Part shown: piece by piece, positions 9,544-20,560 of the stretch
Numbering within the stretch: the stretch's first letter is position 1
Layout of the letters: the number at the start of each line of letters is the position of its first letter
Source of the DNA: Irpex lacteus
Taxonomy: Eukaryota > Basidiomycota > Agaricomycetes > Polyporales > Irpicaceae
Reading direction: 5' to 3'
Length of the DNA: 64,000 bases
NCBI GenBank assembly: GCA_001986395.2
Contig: MQVO02000056.1
Coordinates: 41,901-105,900, forward strand
Program-made: the position numbers and the translations under genes
The notes under the pieces: model-generated
What the model was told of the DNA's origin: nothing
The model's database searches: none
What the model saw: the letters and a program-made list of their open reading frames with translations, nothing else

Positions 9544-12262
9544 ATGCTATCGAAGTTGCGGAAACGTGTTCGGTCGACGTTAGCCAGGCTCACCTCGAAG
9601 GCGACCCGTGCCAAATGCACTTCTATTTCCGTTAGCGTCGCCTCTCAGTCTGACGCCGTGGAACCAATCGACAAGCCCGTTCTCTGTGAGCCCAAGTTGG
9701 ATGAACCAGCGACGGACGTGCCCCAAGTGGACTTGACCTCTGAGGTCGAGACGATGCCTGGTGCAGCTTTCGCCATGGTACTGGGTCTTAATTTTCCATC
9801 AATCAAGGTCAGTAGTTTCGACGCTTCTCTTCAAGTCTAATTTGTAACACTCGCGCCACTTCTGTTTGTCCTTAGACCGCAGACCCCGAAGCTTGTGACC
9901 AATCTCACCTGTCGTCCGAGTCTACACCTGACCCTGAACACGATACAAACTTCCTGTCCCCCTTTCCCTTCGACAAGTCACAGCCGTTCGCATACTCAGG
10001 TTTCGTCCCCAGCTCTGACGGTGCTTCGTCGAACGAGTACGACCATGACCGCGCACTTGCCAACTGGTACAAAGTCAAAGCTGCCATTCGTGTCGCTCGT
10101 GCTTTTCGACAACCTCCCACACCATCGGATGCAGAGGTGGTCAAGTTGGTCCCTCCTCCGATAGACGAGCCATGTAGTCCTCCATCGCCAGACCAACGTC
10201 CTCAGCACGATGATACCCCCGTCAACAGTGGTGCACCTTCATCCGTGTTGGCAGTGTGCTCAGCAGGAACAAAGTCTGGAGTCGCCTCGCGGCCGCTCAC
10301 TTTACACCGGGACTCAGATGATACCCGCTCAGCGTACTCGGAAGGTTCAGATAGCGACCTCGATGAACTGGACGAAGCCAATGCATACTGCTACTATAAC
10401 TACGACGAAGTCCCTCGTACCATCCACGATGCCGCACACGACATGTACTTCCAGATCCTCGGTCGGCTCGGTTTCGGTTCATTCGGAACTGTCCAGCGAG
10501 CATTGTACCTCCCTGACTACAAGTCTTGTGGGCTCCGAATTATACCAGGCATAGGTATCGTAGCTGTGACGCGCCGTGAAGTGCCGTGTGCGATCAAGAT
10601 CATGCACAAAGACAAGATTTATCAGTATCACGGTGGGAGGTGTGGGGTAAGGCAGGAAGAGAGGGCGTTGAAGCGAGCGACTCACAGCGGATTGTTTGGG
10701 TTGACGACAGCATGGGCGATGTGGGATGACGCGATCAATGTTTACTTTGCCATGGTATATATCTCATCCTGGTTGGCGCGATCGCTCTGTCTAACTTATT
10801 TTACTACCCGATCCAGCCGCTTTACCACCGCAATCTTTCCCATTACATCCGCGACTCTGAAGAATTACTCCAAGAGCCCAAACGACTGCAAGCCCTCATT
10901 GCCGAGCTGGTCAGTCTCCTAACTATTTTTAGCTCAACTACGACTCACAACCCTACGTCTCGCACACAGATTCTTGCCGTTCACAACCTTCACAAAATCG
11001 GAGTCATGCACCGCGACATCAAACACGACAACATCCTTGTCTCCAGCACAGGCCATATCGCACTCGCCGACTACGGCCTGGCCTACGTACACCACGCCGT
11101 CACGCCTCTCTATCCCAATAGTCGATCCAGTGGCAGATACGTTGTGTTGAAAGAATTCTGCGGGGGCACAGACGCGTACCTCGCTCCAGAGGTCGTGGAA
11201 AATCTAGCGGACCATAATAGGGGATATACTTGCAAGGTCGACGTGTGGGCCATGGGCGTCGTGATTTATGAGCTGGTGCTTGGGCTGGACAGGCCATGGT
11301 TTGCGGAAGCGTTGGATGTACGCAGAGAACGTATACGCCGAGCGAGAGAACGTGAATCTGGCGCGCCGAAACCTGAGGAGCCTGAGATCGACGCTGAGAG
11401 CACTCGAGTGAGGCAAGGAATATGGAAAAGGGTTTCTTCTGCGAGGTTTGACTGGGATTCGGTGGATATGGTCGATGTGAAGCTGACTGATCTGCTGAAG
11501 AAGGTGAGGGTTGTTTCCGTTTTTACGCCGCCTACTGACTCTAATATGACATAGATGCTCAACCATCGCCCCAAAAAACGTATATCGACGATGGAAGCCT
11601 TTGACCACCCTTATTTCGAGGGCATAAACTGGGAAGAACTAGGCCACGAATTTTACGGTTTGTCTCACCCGCACGTCATCCTAATCCCAGTACTGTACTA
11701 ATTGGCTTGGATATACCGTTCTGTTTCTCTCTCAACAGGCCCTCTTGGCTCATCATCGCCACCCCTCTGCCACCGCGACACCGGTGTCACGTTCCGAAGC
11801 TTCGACGACTGGAAATGCGCTGGCAATGGTCTACTCGCTATGCCTACCTACGTAAAAAATCAGAGGGAGATAGACAGCAGGTATCCGAAGGCGCACTTGT
11901 ATGTGCATCCGAAGCTTGAAGAAGAACTGGCCAAGGTCTCCGAGACGCTTTCAAAGTTAGCAGATGACGAGAGCAGTTCTGAGGACGAGGGCGAACACGA
12001 CTGTCATCACCATTCGATTGATGTGAACGAGGTTGACTCGGAGAAAAGGAACTCAGAACGCAATTCTGAGGAGAAATTGCCAATGAAGAACGATTCTGTG
12101 GCCTCTGCAAACCCTGGAGACGTACCGGTACAAGTACACATTCACACACTCGTTCATCCCTCCAGCCCCGCTCCTCCGAGTCTAAAACATGAATATCGGC
12201 CACTCCCACTCCCCTCCCTTGGCTCACGTCTGTTCCCTTCATCGCTACCACTGTGTCACTAG
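9544..12262 (+). CDS. serine/threonine protein kinase, AGC-like
   Basis: Predicted ATP-dependent Ser/Thr kinase. The model has six exons, 9544-9807, 9876-10754, 10817-10909, 10970-11503, 11555-11657 and 11739-12262, with closed phases and about 798 aa. The first ~275 residues are low-complexity and acidic. The catalytic domain starts near residue 283 with GRLGFGSFGTV. It continues with CAIKIM (ATP-binding Lys), MHRDIKHDNIL near residue 425, ADYGLA (DYG in place of the usual DFG), GGTDAYLAPEV and CKVDVWAMGVVIYELVLG. After the domain, FEGINWEEL and FRSFDDW resemble an AGC C-terminal tail. The tail beyond is rich in Ser, Glu and His. The 3' end is uncertain: a donor-like GTACCGG at 12122 and an acceptor near 12294 could give a different terminus. 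The substrate is unknown. Confidence 0.82.
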
Positions 12263-12560
12263 CTTGGATTTCTTTCTTCTCTTTCTTTTCTAGCTCACAC
12301 TCACGGACATCATGACGAACACCACTGTACTAGTTATATTAACGACTTGTAATGCGCATATACGACCTGAAAAATTACTTAATGACATGGCATTTATCAT
12401 ACCCGGATCTAATTTACGTTCAACCTCGGAGAGTCTGAGTCGATAAGAGTCTGAGTCGATACATGGCGTTTTCTACTCGAACTACAGGGTAATAATCACT
12501 TCTCTCCTTATCTACAAGCAGCTTCTCGATCTTATGTAGACAAAGATAATTCGATCTCAG

Positions 12561-13067
12561 TCATCTCATGCGATGAAGCGTCTCTAGTGTTTGGGGATGC
12601 GAAGTCACCCTCCGACAATCCATAGAAATCTGATGTCGCTGACCACGACATACAACACCGCCTCTCCGCTGTTGAGGAAGTCCGCAACTTTCTCTACCAC
12701 TGGGAGGTTCTTGAACTCCTTCGGCCTGTATCCTTCCTTCTGGCAGCTTACGTACATAGTAGCCTGTCACTGTCGCTGCTACAGCGGCCAAGTCCATCTT
12801 GAACAGCTCCTTGTTAACCTAATATCATTGAGCCATGAGCGTACGGTGACAGTAACGCCATGCGTGATAGCGACGTGTCTAACTCACTTTGTAGAGTTCC
12901 CAGTTCAAATGAGTAGCATGGCACCCGCCCAAATTCCAACTTGCAATATCGTCGCGTATCTTGCCGAGCAGGTCGTAAACGTCGACGTCGGGATCAACTT
13001 CGACACGGCCTATTTGGCCCTGCAAATCTGCCACGAAGTAGAAGACTTTCACCATGGTGGATGTCAT
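12561..13067 (-). pseudogene. Crinkler-header-like small protein, copy 1 (frameshifted)
   Basis: Exons are complement of 12888-13067 and 12561-12818, with the intron after ELYK. The header reads MVKVFYFVADLQGQIGRVEV, DVDVYDLLGKIRDDIA and LNWELYK, then VNKELFKMDLAAVAATV. This ubiquitin-like pattern with a terminal L.LYK resembles the N-terminal domain of Crinkler (CRN) proteins; the assignment is by eye. Compared with the intact copy at 21721-22170, there is one extra nucleotide between the region aligned to SLLRRQ and the conserved FKNLPV. The homologous frame after it would read FKNLPVVEKVADFLNSGEAV and end at FLWIVGG. In the unshifted frame the C-terminus becomes an Arg/Gln-rich tail. It is probably a recently broken copy. 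Confidence 0.6.
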
Positions 13068-14400
13068 GATGTCAGAGTCACGATGGCGGGATACCTACCG
13101 TTTTATATCCTTACTGTAGTGTGTGGGGTGATTAGCATTGCCTCACATCTAAGTCAAGCACCGGCGAGGACGCCAAGGGGTATGCATCTCCACCCGCGAC
13201 ACTCAAACACACTGGCAGACGTTCTTAATACTTACCTTTCTCACCTTCCAAGGTGCGAGGTTTACCTCTTGCACAACGACGAGCTGAGCTGAGCTCCCGG
13301 AGATCGCTCGATCGCTTGACCGACGGGATCTACGTACGTGTTTTCAGCGACTGGTCAGCAGAATCTCTGCAGTAATAAGTAGAGCCCGGTAACACCCTCG
13401 CACGATACCCTTGAAATCATTTTCAAAGCATAACCCAACAATAGACCGTCCAACTTATAGAAGTCACTAACTAATAGAGTGAGTTGTCAACTGTGAGCAA
13501 GTGTTGTAGCCCCACTGGCATGAGATTGAACTCGTGACTTACCACTTGTTCACGACGAGACGAGATGATCTCTTCGCACCAAGCTAACTTTATCGATGCT
13601 GATCACCAGAGCGGTACCGCATCCTTCACCTTCTTGAACCCCAGAAGTCGATCTGCGATCCCTATGTCAGTTCATTCTTACTGAATCTGAGAGTCACGTA
13701 CACCCCGCGGGGTAAGTGACGTACTTACAGAATTGATTGAATCACCGGCATCTGAATGCCTAAGTGGACGTTTGAGCTTTGAACACTGAGTGCTAGACTG
13801 GAAGGTGCCGACGATCAGGTACCGTTGATGTATTGACTAACCCTTGGGTATTCAGTACTGAGTAGCCTATCTGTCAGATGATGGTCATAGACTATAAAGT
13901 ACGAGCAACACGTACGTCAAAGAATGAGTCGAGCGAAGACGATCAGTGAGGTATGTACTAGCCGTATTGTACCGTATAAGCATTGCAAGACCGGCACCGA
14001 ACGAGAAGCGCAGAGTGAAAGTGAGAACACAAACCTGAGACCGTCATGACGTCCAGTACTCCCAGTCGTCGTGCGTTGCAGTTGTTGTAAGCCTATAGCT
14101 ATACCATAAGTATTCCTATGTGCAGTGAGTACTGAGTGCACGACTGCCAGCTGATGACTGAGAACAGCATATACGCATATACTTGCGCATTTTGTTGTGA
14201 GATAGGCGGACACTGGGATGGAGATGAAACTCACCTCGACCAAGAACGCGTGACCCGCATCGCCATGATATCGCGAGAGTTCCTTACGTCCAACGGCTAT
14301 TCGCAGTGTGTAGCATCTTAGAGAAGTCTAGAGTCTAAAAGAAGAAGAGGGAGGGTTCCCGCGGTATACGTACGATCTTCTCTACATCCAATCCAACCAG
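13068..14400. other. duplicated spacer between CRN-like copy 1 and family-B copy 1
   Basis: No gene is seen. Parts recur at 15430-15800 and, inverted, at about 20960-21280. Shared blocks are CGGTACCG..CGATCTGCGA, a CCCCGNGGGG-GTAAG motif, AAAGTACGAGCA.CACGTACGT and GCGAAGACGATC. It therefore belongs to a segment duplicated with the family-B genes. Confidence 0.5.
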
Positions 14401-14830
14401 TGAGTTCTACGAACAGATAACATGGTACCTACCTGTACACGGTGAGCTGTCTATCTCCATCCGTCCGACCACATACATCGATAGCTTCGGCACCGGAGAG
14501 GTCGGACCTGCCGACGGGAAAGTTTTCGAGGTGCTGGTGAATTTGAAAGGTAGGAAGTTTTGAAAATGAGGGGGGAGAAAGCTTGTACATAGGGCCGGAT
14601 ACGCAACATGATATGCTTTGTGTAGTGTTTTACGACATACGGGGTGAGGGATGAGGCGGCTTGTCGGGGGGCTGTTCTCGGCTGATAGAGGTGGGAGGGC
14701 GATGATTTGCTATCGGGGGCCATAGGTTCAGGTCAGTGATTAGTTTCGGATGATACGTATCATGACAAACCTTGAGGGGTTGCAGTCGACGGTGATCACA
14801 GCAACGGTGAATGATAAGAAAGAGCGCTGA
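14401..14830 (-). pseudogene. family-B gene, copy 1 (decayed)
   Basis: Homologous to the copy at 15880-16506. On the minus strand it reads PRTAPRQAASSLTPYVVKHY in one frame, but the conserved block LENFPVGRSDLSGAE lies in another frame, so at least one indel separates them. A further conserved exon end, LVGLDVEKI followed by GTACGT, lies near 14370. The upstream part shares CTGTGATCACCGTCGACTGC with the third copy at 20020-20040. I do not recognise the family, so no function is offered. Confidence 0.5.
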
Positions 14831-15879
14831 CCTTGGTCCTTGGGGGAGAAGCAGAAGAGCATGCGTGTGAGTACGAACCTTCAAACCTTCATTTGTTCCT
14901 GAGGGTAGAAGCAGAAGTACAAGTCTGAGAGCGAGGTAAAATCGGGTGGTGGTTTGCGGGCCCGAGGCACGACGAGATTGGAGCGCGGGAGGAGTGAGAG
15001 GTTGTGTAAAAGGGATATGTGCGGTCGGTGTTCATATTTGTATTTGCGTTGATACCGTACTATAGGAGGATGAGAGGGGCAAGCGATTCTCTAGGCGGGG
15101 AACGCACACGTACACGTAAGATTTTCCAGTCAGCATTGAAGCAGAAGAGCAAGGGCTTACTTACTCAAAATCGGGTGATAGTTCGCGGCCTGCTCTTCAA
15201 TACCGACAATAGAGTTTAAACAGGCCCGAGGGTTCGAAGTACGGCAAGGCGGGATCATCGAGAGAACACGAACACGATGGAGATGGAGATGCAGAGTTTG
15301 GAGGGGGGTGTAGCAATTGTGTGGTTGTCGACCGACGTCAGCCTCAGCTCTCCAAAAACGGGAGTGGACGAGAGGGCCATGACTAGTGAACTACTCAACC
15401 CGATGCCTTGATAATCAGTCCACACCGAGCTATGCAGATCACCATAGCGGTACCGTTCTAGATCTTTTGGCTTCGGTCAATCGATCTGCGACGTAGGTAC
15501 GTGTCACACGATTCGAGAGTCACTAGTACTTCTGCCCCATGGGGTAAGAGACGTACTAGTACCTCCCTCCTTCTTATACGTGGTCTGTTGAGCCCTAGAG
15601 AACAGGTACGTATGCTGTTGATATACTTCAAGTTACTCGTCCTTGGGTATTCAGCAGCCTATCATATGCTATCAAGTACGAGCAGCACGTACGTCAACCA
15701 CAGAAGAGAGTTGAACGAAGACGATCGGGGTACGTACCAATCGTGTAGTAGCTATAGAATACCGTACAATAACGGCACCGAACGAAGAGTGTAAAGACGC
15801 CATGGCGTCCAGCACTCCTTGTTCATTGCGGTTCGTGTAGCTGTCCCATTAGTAGGCCCGCGTGAGTTCTTGGCAACAA
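14831..15879. other. spacer with second copy of the duplicated segment
   Basis: No gene is supported. The 15430-15800 part repeats the 13600-14000 spacer: the CGGTACCGTTCTAGATC / CGATCTGCGACG block, GCCCCATGGGGTAAGAGACG and AGTACGAGCAGCACGTACGT. The remainder looks like unique AT/GC-balanced sequence without long open frames. Confidence 0.45.
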
Positions 15880-16506
15880 GTGGCCGTGCATCCTCGATTC
15901 AAGTCGATACGTACGATCTTCCCGACAACCAAAGCAGCCATCCATTCGTCCCACGCCCGGTATGGCCAACCAGCCGGTGAACGTCGCACTTACCTCCATC
16001 TGTCTGACCACGCACATCGATAGCGACGACGAGAGGTTCGGCACCGGAGAGGTCGGACCTGCCGACGGGAAAGTTTTCTAGGTGTCGACCAATTGGCAGA
16101 GAGAGTTCGAAAAATTTGGAATGAGAGGCGTCGGGGAATGGACGGCGAGTGGGGATGAGTGTACTGCCGAGTTTGAGGTGGCCATGGGTTGGGCGATTCG
16201 CGTGAGCGTTTTTGTCGTGAATGTAGAGGTTTACGACATACGGGGTGAGGTATGAGGCGGCTTGTCGGATGGCTGTTCTCGGCAGAGGGTATACCACGAT
16301 GCATACTTACAAGCGGCTAGTTGCAGGTTTGGAGGTTGTCGACAAAGTACGAGTGACGAACGACGAACGACGTCAGACGCAGCTCTCTGAGAATGGCAGA
16401 GGACATGAGTACAATACTTAAAGATGAGTGCGCTCATCGTACGTAGATTCTCCAACGTGAGGTAATCAAGTGCCTGAGCGAGCGCCACGACGGCGAGCTT
16501 CTCCAT
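15880..16506 (-). CDS. family-B gene, copy 2 (best preserved, unknown function)
   Basis: I do not recognise this protein. The minus-strand start at 16506 reads MEKLAVVALAQALDYLTLEN. After intronic sequence, a long exon from about 16277 to 15994 reads TAIRQAASYLTPYVVNLYIH, LKLGSTLIPTRRPFPDA, KFFELSLPIGRHLENFPVGR, SDLSGAEPLVVAIDV and ends RGQTDGG before GTAAGT. A further short exon ends at MAALVVGKI before GTACGT near 15930. The same exon ends and donors occur in the two decayed copies, which supports real splicing. The first splice junction is unresolved and the 3' end is not found, so the coordinates are approximate. There is no signal peptide or membrane segment. Confidence 0.45.
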
Positions 16507-16609
16507 CTTCGGCCATCCAGAGTCGCCAATTGTTTAGCAGCAGGAGGGAGAGCCGCACCGGTGATAGCCTCTGATAGAAGATACCGTGTACGCACGGATC
16601 TATGTTTTT

Positions 16610-16966
16610 ACTGCAAAACACTCAGCAGAAGCGAGTCAAAAGCGGAAGAGAGTTAGCGGGGATCATCGATGAGAGACGCAGCTTGTTCACGACCGACGGG
16701 ATTGAAGCGGGCGCATGCAGTAAGTATGAGAGGCTTCGAAGGAGGGATGTACGTACAACAACGACGGGATCATCGACGTCGTGTGGTCGGCAGAGGGAAC
16801 TGGCGAGAGAAGTAACCAACACGAGCGTCCGTGTGCGTCTGGCAGCAAGTCTCACTGGTCCAGTCGAGCTCGAGTCGAGCGTGTGGTGGTGGAGGACGCT
16901 GTCGTCGCTTGCCACCGAGGACGACGTCAGCCGCAGCCCGGGGAACACACCGGTCAAAGCCAGTCC
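16610..16966 (-). repeat. duplicated exon-like segment (copy b)
   Basis: On the minus strand this encodes SDDSVLHHHTLDSSSTGPV. It is clearly homologous to the plus-strand segment at 19600-19960, which reads CDDSLFLHHHIYTLDLSSTR. Both end near CTTCGAAG..TC and GTTTTGACTCG-like sequence. In each case the segment lies immediately upstream of a family-B copy, so it may be the first exon(s) of that gene or part of its promoter. Confidence 0.5.
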
Positions 16967-16967
16967 T

Positions 16968-17150
16968 TAAGATAGGCCCAGGGCAAACACGACTACATCA
17001 CATGACTATCACATGACCAAAAAGTGTCACTTTTCCGTCACAAACGAGGGATCTGATTGGGCTGATGGGGCAGTACGCTAGCACGAAAAGGCAATCGTCA
17101 CAGCTGTCACAGTCATGTGATGTAGTTGATATTGCCCTGGGCCTATCTTA
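16968..17150. mobile_element. 183-bp MITE-like inverted-repeat element
   Basis: The ends are inverted repeats: TAAGATAGGCCCAGGGCAA on the left and TTGCCCTGGGCCTATCTTA on the right. The complementarity continues inward through CGACTACATCACATGACT / AGTCATGTGATGTAGTTG and, less perfectly, past the GTGTCACTTTTCCGTCA region. There is no coding capacity. It lies 245 bases upstream of the MFS transporter start and could affect its promoter. A target-site duplication is not clear. Confidence 0.7.
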
Positions 17151-17395
17151 TCCAATCGAGCGTCGCCGATCGAGCGCCAATCTTACAATACTCCATAGCA
17201 AAGTAATCAAGCGCCGACGATACAACTTCTTCTTCTCTTTCCTCATTCGACTCGCTAAACGGTGCTCCACCCCATGGGGCGACCGACGACTTCTTCGCGT
17301 TCGGCACTCGCGGCTGGCCCTCTCGAACTCTCTTCAAAAACCCCACACATGACGGCCGTTCTCCTCCCAAGCCCATCTCTCTCGCACTGGCAGAA

Positions 17396-19231
17396 ATGCT
17401 CCCGTCCACGCCGTCCCGCACGAGCCAAGATACCTTTACTCGTCCAAGCTCAAGTGCACCATCTCCAGAGCCCTTCCTCCCTGCTGCTAAGAAGAGCGAA
17501 CGCGCAGACGGCCGCATCGAACTCACCGAACAAGACGTCTACCCCAAACTCGGCTTCTCCTGGCCCTGGTACAAAAAATGGTCCATCCTGTCCGTCATAT
17601 TCGCCGTCCAGGTCTCCATGAACCTCAACGCCTCGCTCTACGCCAACGCCGTGCCCTTGCTGTCTGACCATTTTGGTATATCGGAGGCGGCGGCGAGGGT
17701 GGGCCAGGGGGTGTTTTTGATTTGTTATGCGTTTGGGTGTGAGCTTTGGGCGCCGTGGAGTGAGGAGTTTGGGAGGTGGCCTGTTTTGCAGCTTTCTCTC
17801 TTTCTCGTTAACAGTGAGCTCCCCTCCTAGTTATCCTCATTTAACCCACTCATTGTACCCTTCCCGCAGTTTGGCAAATCCCATGCGCCCTAGCACCCAA
17901 CTTCGCCACCATAATAGTCTGCCGCGCCCTCGGCGGCCTCTCCTCCGCAGGGGGGTCCGTCACCCTCGGCATGGTCGCAGACATGTGGGAGCAAGACGAC
18001 CAACAATACGCCGTCGCCTTTATCGTCTTATCATCCGTCGGTGGATCCGCTGTGGGACCCATCTTTGGTGGGTTCGTGCAGGAGAACTTGAGTTGGCATT
18101 GGAATGTACGTACCCGATAGAGCTTTCTTATTGCTATTGGACATTAATTATGTCGTGTAGTTCTACATCCAATTAATCGCAGGCGCAGCAGTCCAACTCG
18201 CCCACTTCTTCGTCCCCGAAACCCGCACCTCCGTCCTCGTCACCCGCGAAGCCCGTCGTCTCCGCTCCTCCTCTTCCCCCTCTTTTCCTTCCCCCTCCTC
18301 CCCATCCTCCAACAAAAACATCTACAGCACCTCCGAGTTAACCCCCACCCTCCTAACACCCACCCACATCCTAACAACCTGGTCCCGCCCCTTCTACATG
18401 TTCCTAACCGAGCCCATCGTCCTCTTCCTCTCCCTCCTCTCCGGCTTCTCCGACGCTCTCATCTTCACTTTCCTCGAGTCTTACGGACCAGTCTTCTCTC
18501 AGTGGGGTTTTAGCCCGAGTCAGACGGGGCTCGCTTTCGTGCCGATTATGGTTGGGTATTTTGTGGCTTATGCGAGTTTTGTGCCGTGGATTAGACGGGA
18601 TAGTGCGCGACGTAAACGTCTTGGATCAGAGAACGTGAGCCCCGAGAGGAGACTTTGGTGGCTCCTATTCACAGCGCCCCTAGAGCCGATCGGCCTCTTC
18701 CTATTCGCGTACACATCCACCGGTCCGCCCCTCCCTTGGATACTTCCACTTATCTGGACCGCGTTCATAGGGATCGCGAACTATGCGATCTATATGGCTA
18801 CGATTGATTATATGGTCGCTGCGTATGGTCCGTACTCTGCTAGTGCGACGGGCGGGAATGGGTTCAGTAGGGACTTTTTGGCGGGGTTGGCGGCGTTTTA
18901 TGCTACTCCTAGTACGTCTTTTCCTCCCTATCCTCTACTCAATACTCAACTCATACTAACCAACCCCTTCCTCGAAACAGTGTACACGAACATCCCCTCC
19001 CACCCCCTCGAATACGCATCAACAATCCTCGCATGCATCGGCGTGCTCGTCGTCATTCCCATATACGTCTTTTATTGGAAGGGACCGGAGATTAGGGCGA
19101 GGAGTAAGTTTGCGATGACGCTTGAGAGTGAGCGGAAGAAGGTTAGTGAGAAGAGAGGAGGTGTGAGGAGGCTTGAGGGAGAGGATGGGGAGAAGGAGAA
19201 GGCGGGGGAGGAGAGGGTTGAGAGTGTTTGA
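17396..19231 (+). CDS. MFS transporter, DHA1-like (drug/polyamine:H+ antiporter type)
   Basis: Predicted plasma-membrane proton antiporter exporting drugs or polyamines. The model has four exons, 17396-17813, 17870-18105, 18161-18911 and 18981-19231, closing to 551 aa, usual for the Tpo/Flr group. The cytosolic N-terminus is followed by KWSILSVIFAVQVSMNLNAS (TM1). Next come CYAFGCELWAPWSEEFGRWP (the DHA1 loop-2-3 motif region), ALGGLSSAGGSVTLGMVADM and SSVGGSAVGPIFGGFVQENL (motif C-like). The central loop is Ser/Pro-rich. The C-terminal half holds LSGFSDALIFTFLESYGPVF and FVPIMVGYFVAYASFV, and the protein ends in a charged tail. Substrate specificity cannot be read from the sequence. A MITE-like element sits in the upstream region, and fragments resembling the 3' end of this gene recur at 22.3 and 30.9 kb. 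Confidence 0.9.
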
Positions 19232-20150
19232 GCCTCCTCTCCTTCCTTCCATGTCGTACCGCCCACCACACGACACGACTCGACACGACACGACACTACA
19301 CGACTTGCTACGACTTACGCTCTCGCAACTCCATCTTTCGTACCAACATCTCTCGCATTTTTAGCATCCGCATGTATGTTTGTATCTGTATTCGTATATC
19401 TACCCCCATCTGTATGTATCTTTATCATTTGCACCACTAGTACTAGCACTCGCAACACTTTCATATATATGTTCCTTTTCGTGATCACGACCTGCCTTGT
19501 ACTGTTGACTGGAGGCTGTGGTGAGTCGTGACTATCCTTCCAGCGTTCGACTCTAACTGCCATTAGGAAGGAGGAAGGAGAAGTTATCTTATCTCGCTAG
19601 CGCTTGATTACTTCGCTATGGAGATCGACGCTCGATCTGACGTTCACTGCTTTGTCTGCGACGACAGCCTCTTCCTCCACCACCACATCTACACGCTCGA
19701 CTTGAGCTCGACTAGACGAGTGAGTCTTGCTGACAATCGCACACAGGCAATCGCACACGGAGTCACTTCTCTTGCCGACCGCACGGTGTCGGTGATCGCG
19801 TCCTTGTCGTACGTACATCCGTCCTTCGAAGGTGCACTCTCAAACTTACGGCGTGCCCGCTTCAATCCAGGTCTTGACAGAACAAGTTGAAGTCGCGTTG
19901 AACGTCGATGATCCCGTCCGGTTTTGACTCGTCAGCGTGCTCTTCGGAGTGAAGTTCTGCTCTCAGGAGAAAGGTCCGTGCTTACACGCACTCTCTTTAC
20001 TCATTGCACTCTGCTGTGATCACCGTCGACTCCAAACCCTCTCAAATTTCGTCATTCTGGAATTTCGTCATGATTCGTACATCCTACAGTAAACGCAATC
20101 GACACCGGTTGGAAGTGCGCTCACCAATTTGCAAAACAAACCAAAACTTG
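19232..20150. other. spacer with duplicated segment (copy c)
   Basis: No confident gene is seen. A CACGACACGACTCGACACGA-type run lies at 19270-19310. The 19600-19960 part is the plus-strand homologue of 16610-16966 (CDDSLFLHHHIYTLDLSSTR). The 20020-20100 part matches the 5' side of family-B copy 1. Confidence 0.5.
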
Positions 20151-20560
20151 AAGACTATCTGCAGAGAACAGCAGCTCGACGAGCCGCTTCATACCTCATC
20201 GATGAGGTACGAGGTGGCTTAGCGATAGAGTTTTATGACATACGGAACGAAGCGAGGCCTCCTTCTGTATGTCGTAAAACTCTATCGCTCCAGAGACTGG
20301 CCCTGCAAGCTTTCTCCCCTCCAGTTTGAACTTCTCGCCTTTCAAATTCGTCGATGGCCTGCAAAACTTTCCCGTCGGCAGGTCCGACCTGTCCGATGCC
20401 GAACTGCTCATGGTCGCCACCGATATTGGCAGTCGGATGGAAGGACCAAGAGAGCCTACCATGCACAGTCGGAGGTGGGTAAAGTGTTCTCTGTTCGTTG
20501 CGCGAACTCCCTGGTTAGTTTGGACGTACAGAAGATCGTACATACTCAAAATGAGGATGC
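20151..20560 (+). pseudogene. family-B gene, copy 3 (decayed)
   Basis: Reads RTAARRAASYLIDEV, then after a 69-bp inverted repeat the conserved GLQNFPVGRSDLSDAELLMV in a different frame, then NSLVSLDVQKI before GTACAT near 20540. The open frame is interrupted by the inverted repeat and by at least one frame change, so the copy is probably non-functional. Confidence 0.55.
20221..20289. repeat. perfect-looking hairpin, two ~29-bp arms
   Basis: The left arm starts AGCGATAGAGTTTTATGACA and the right arm ends TCGTAAAACTCTATCGCT, separated by about 11-13 bases. The other family-B copies have only one arm (GTTTACGACATACGG or TTTTACGACATACGG), so the second arm arose here by local inverted duplication. 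Confidence 0.75.
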
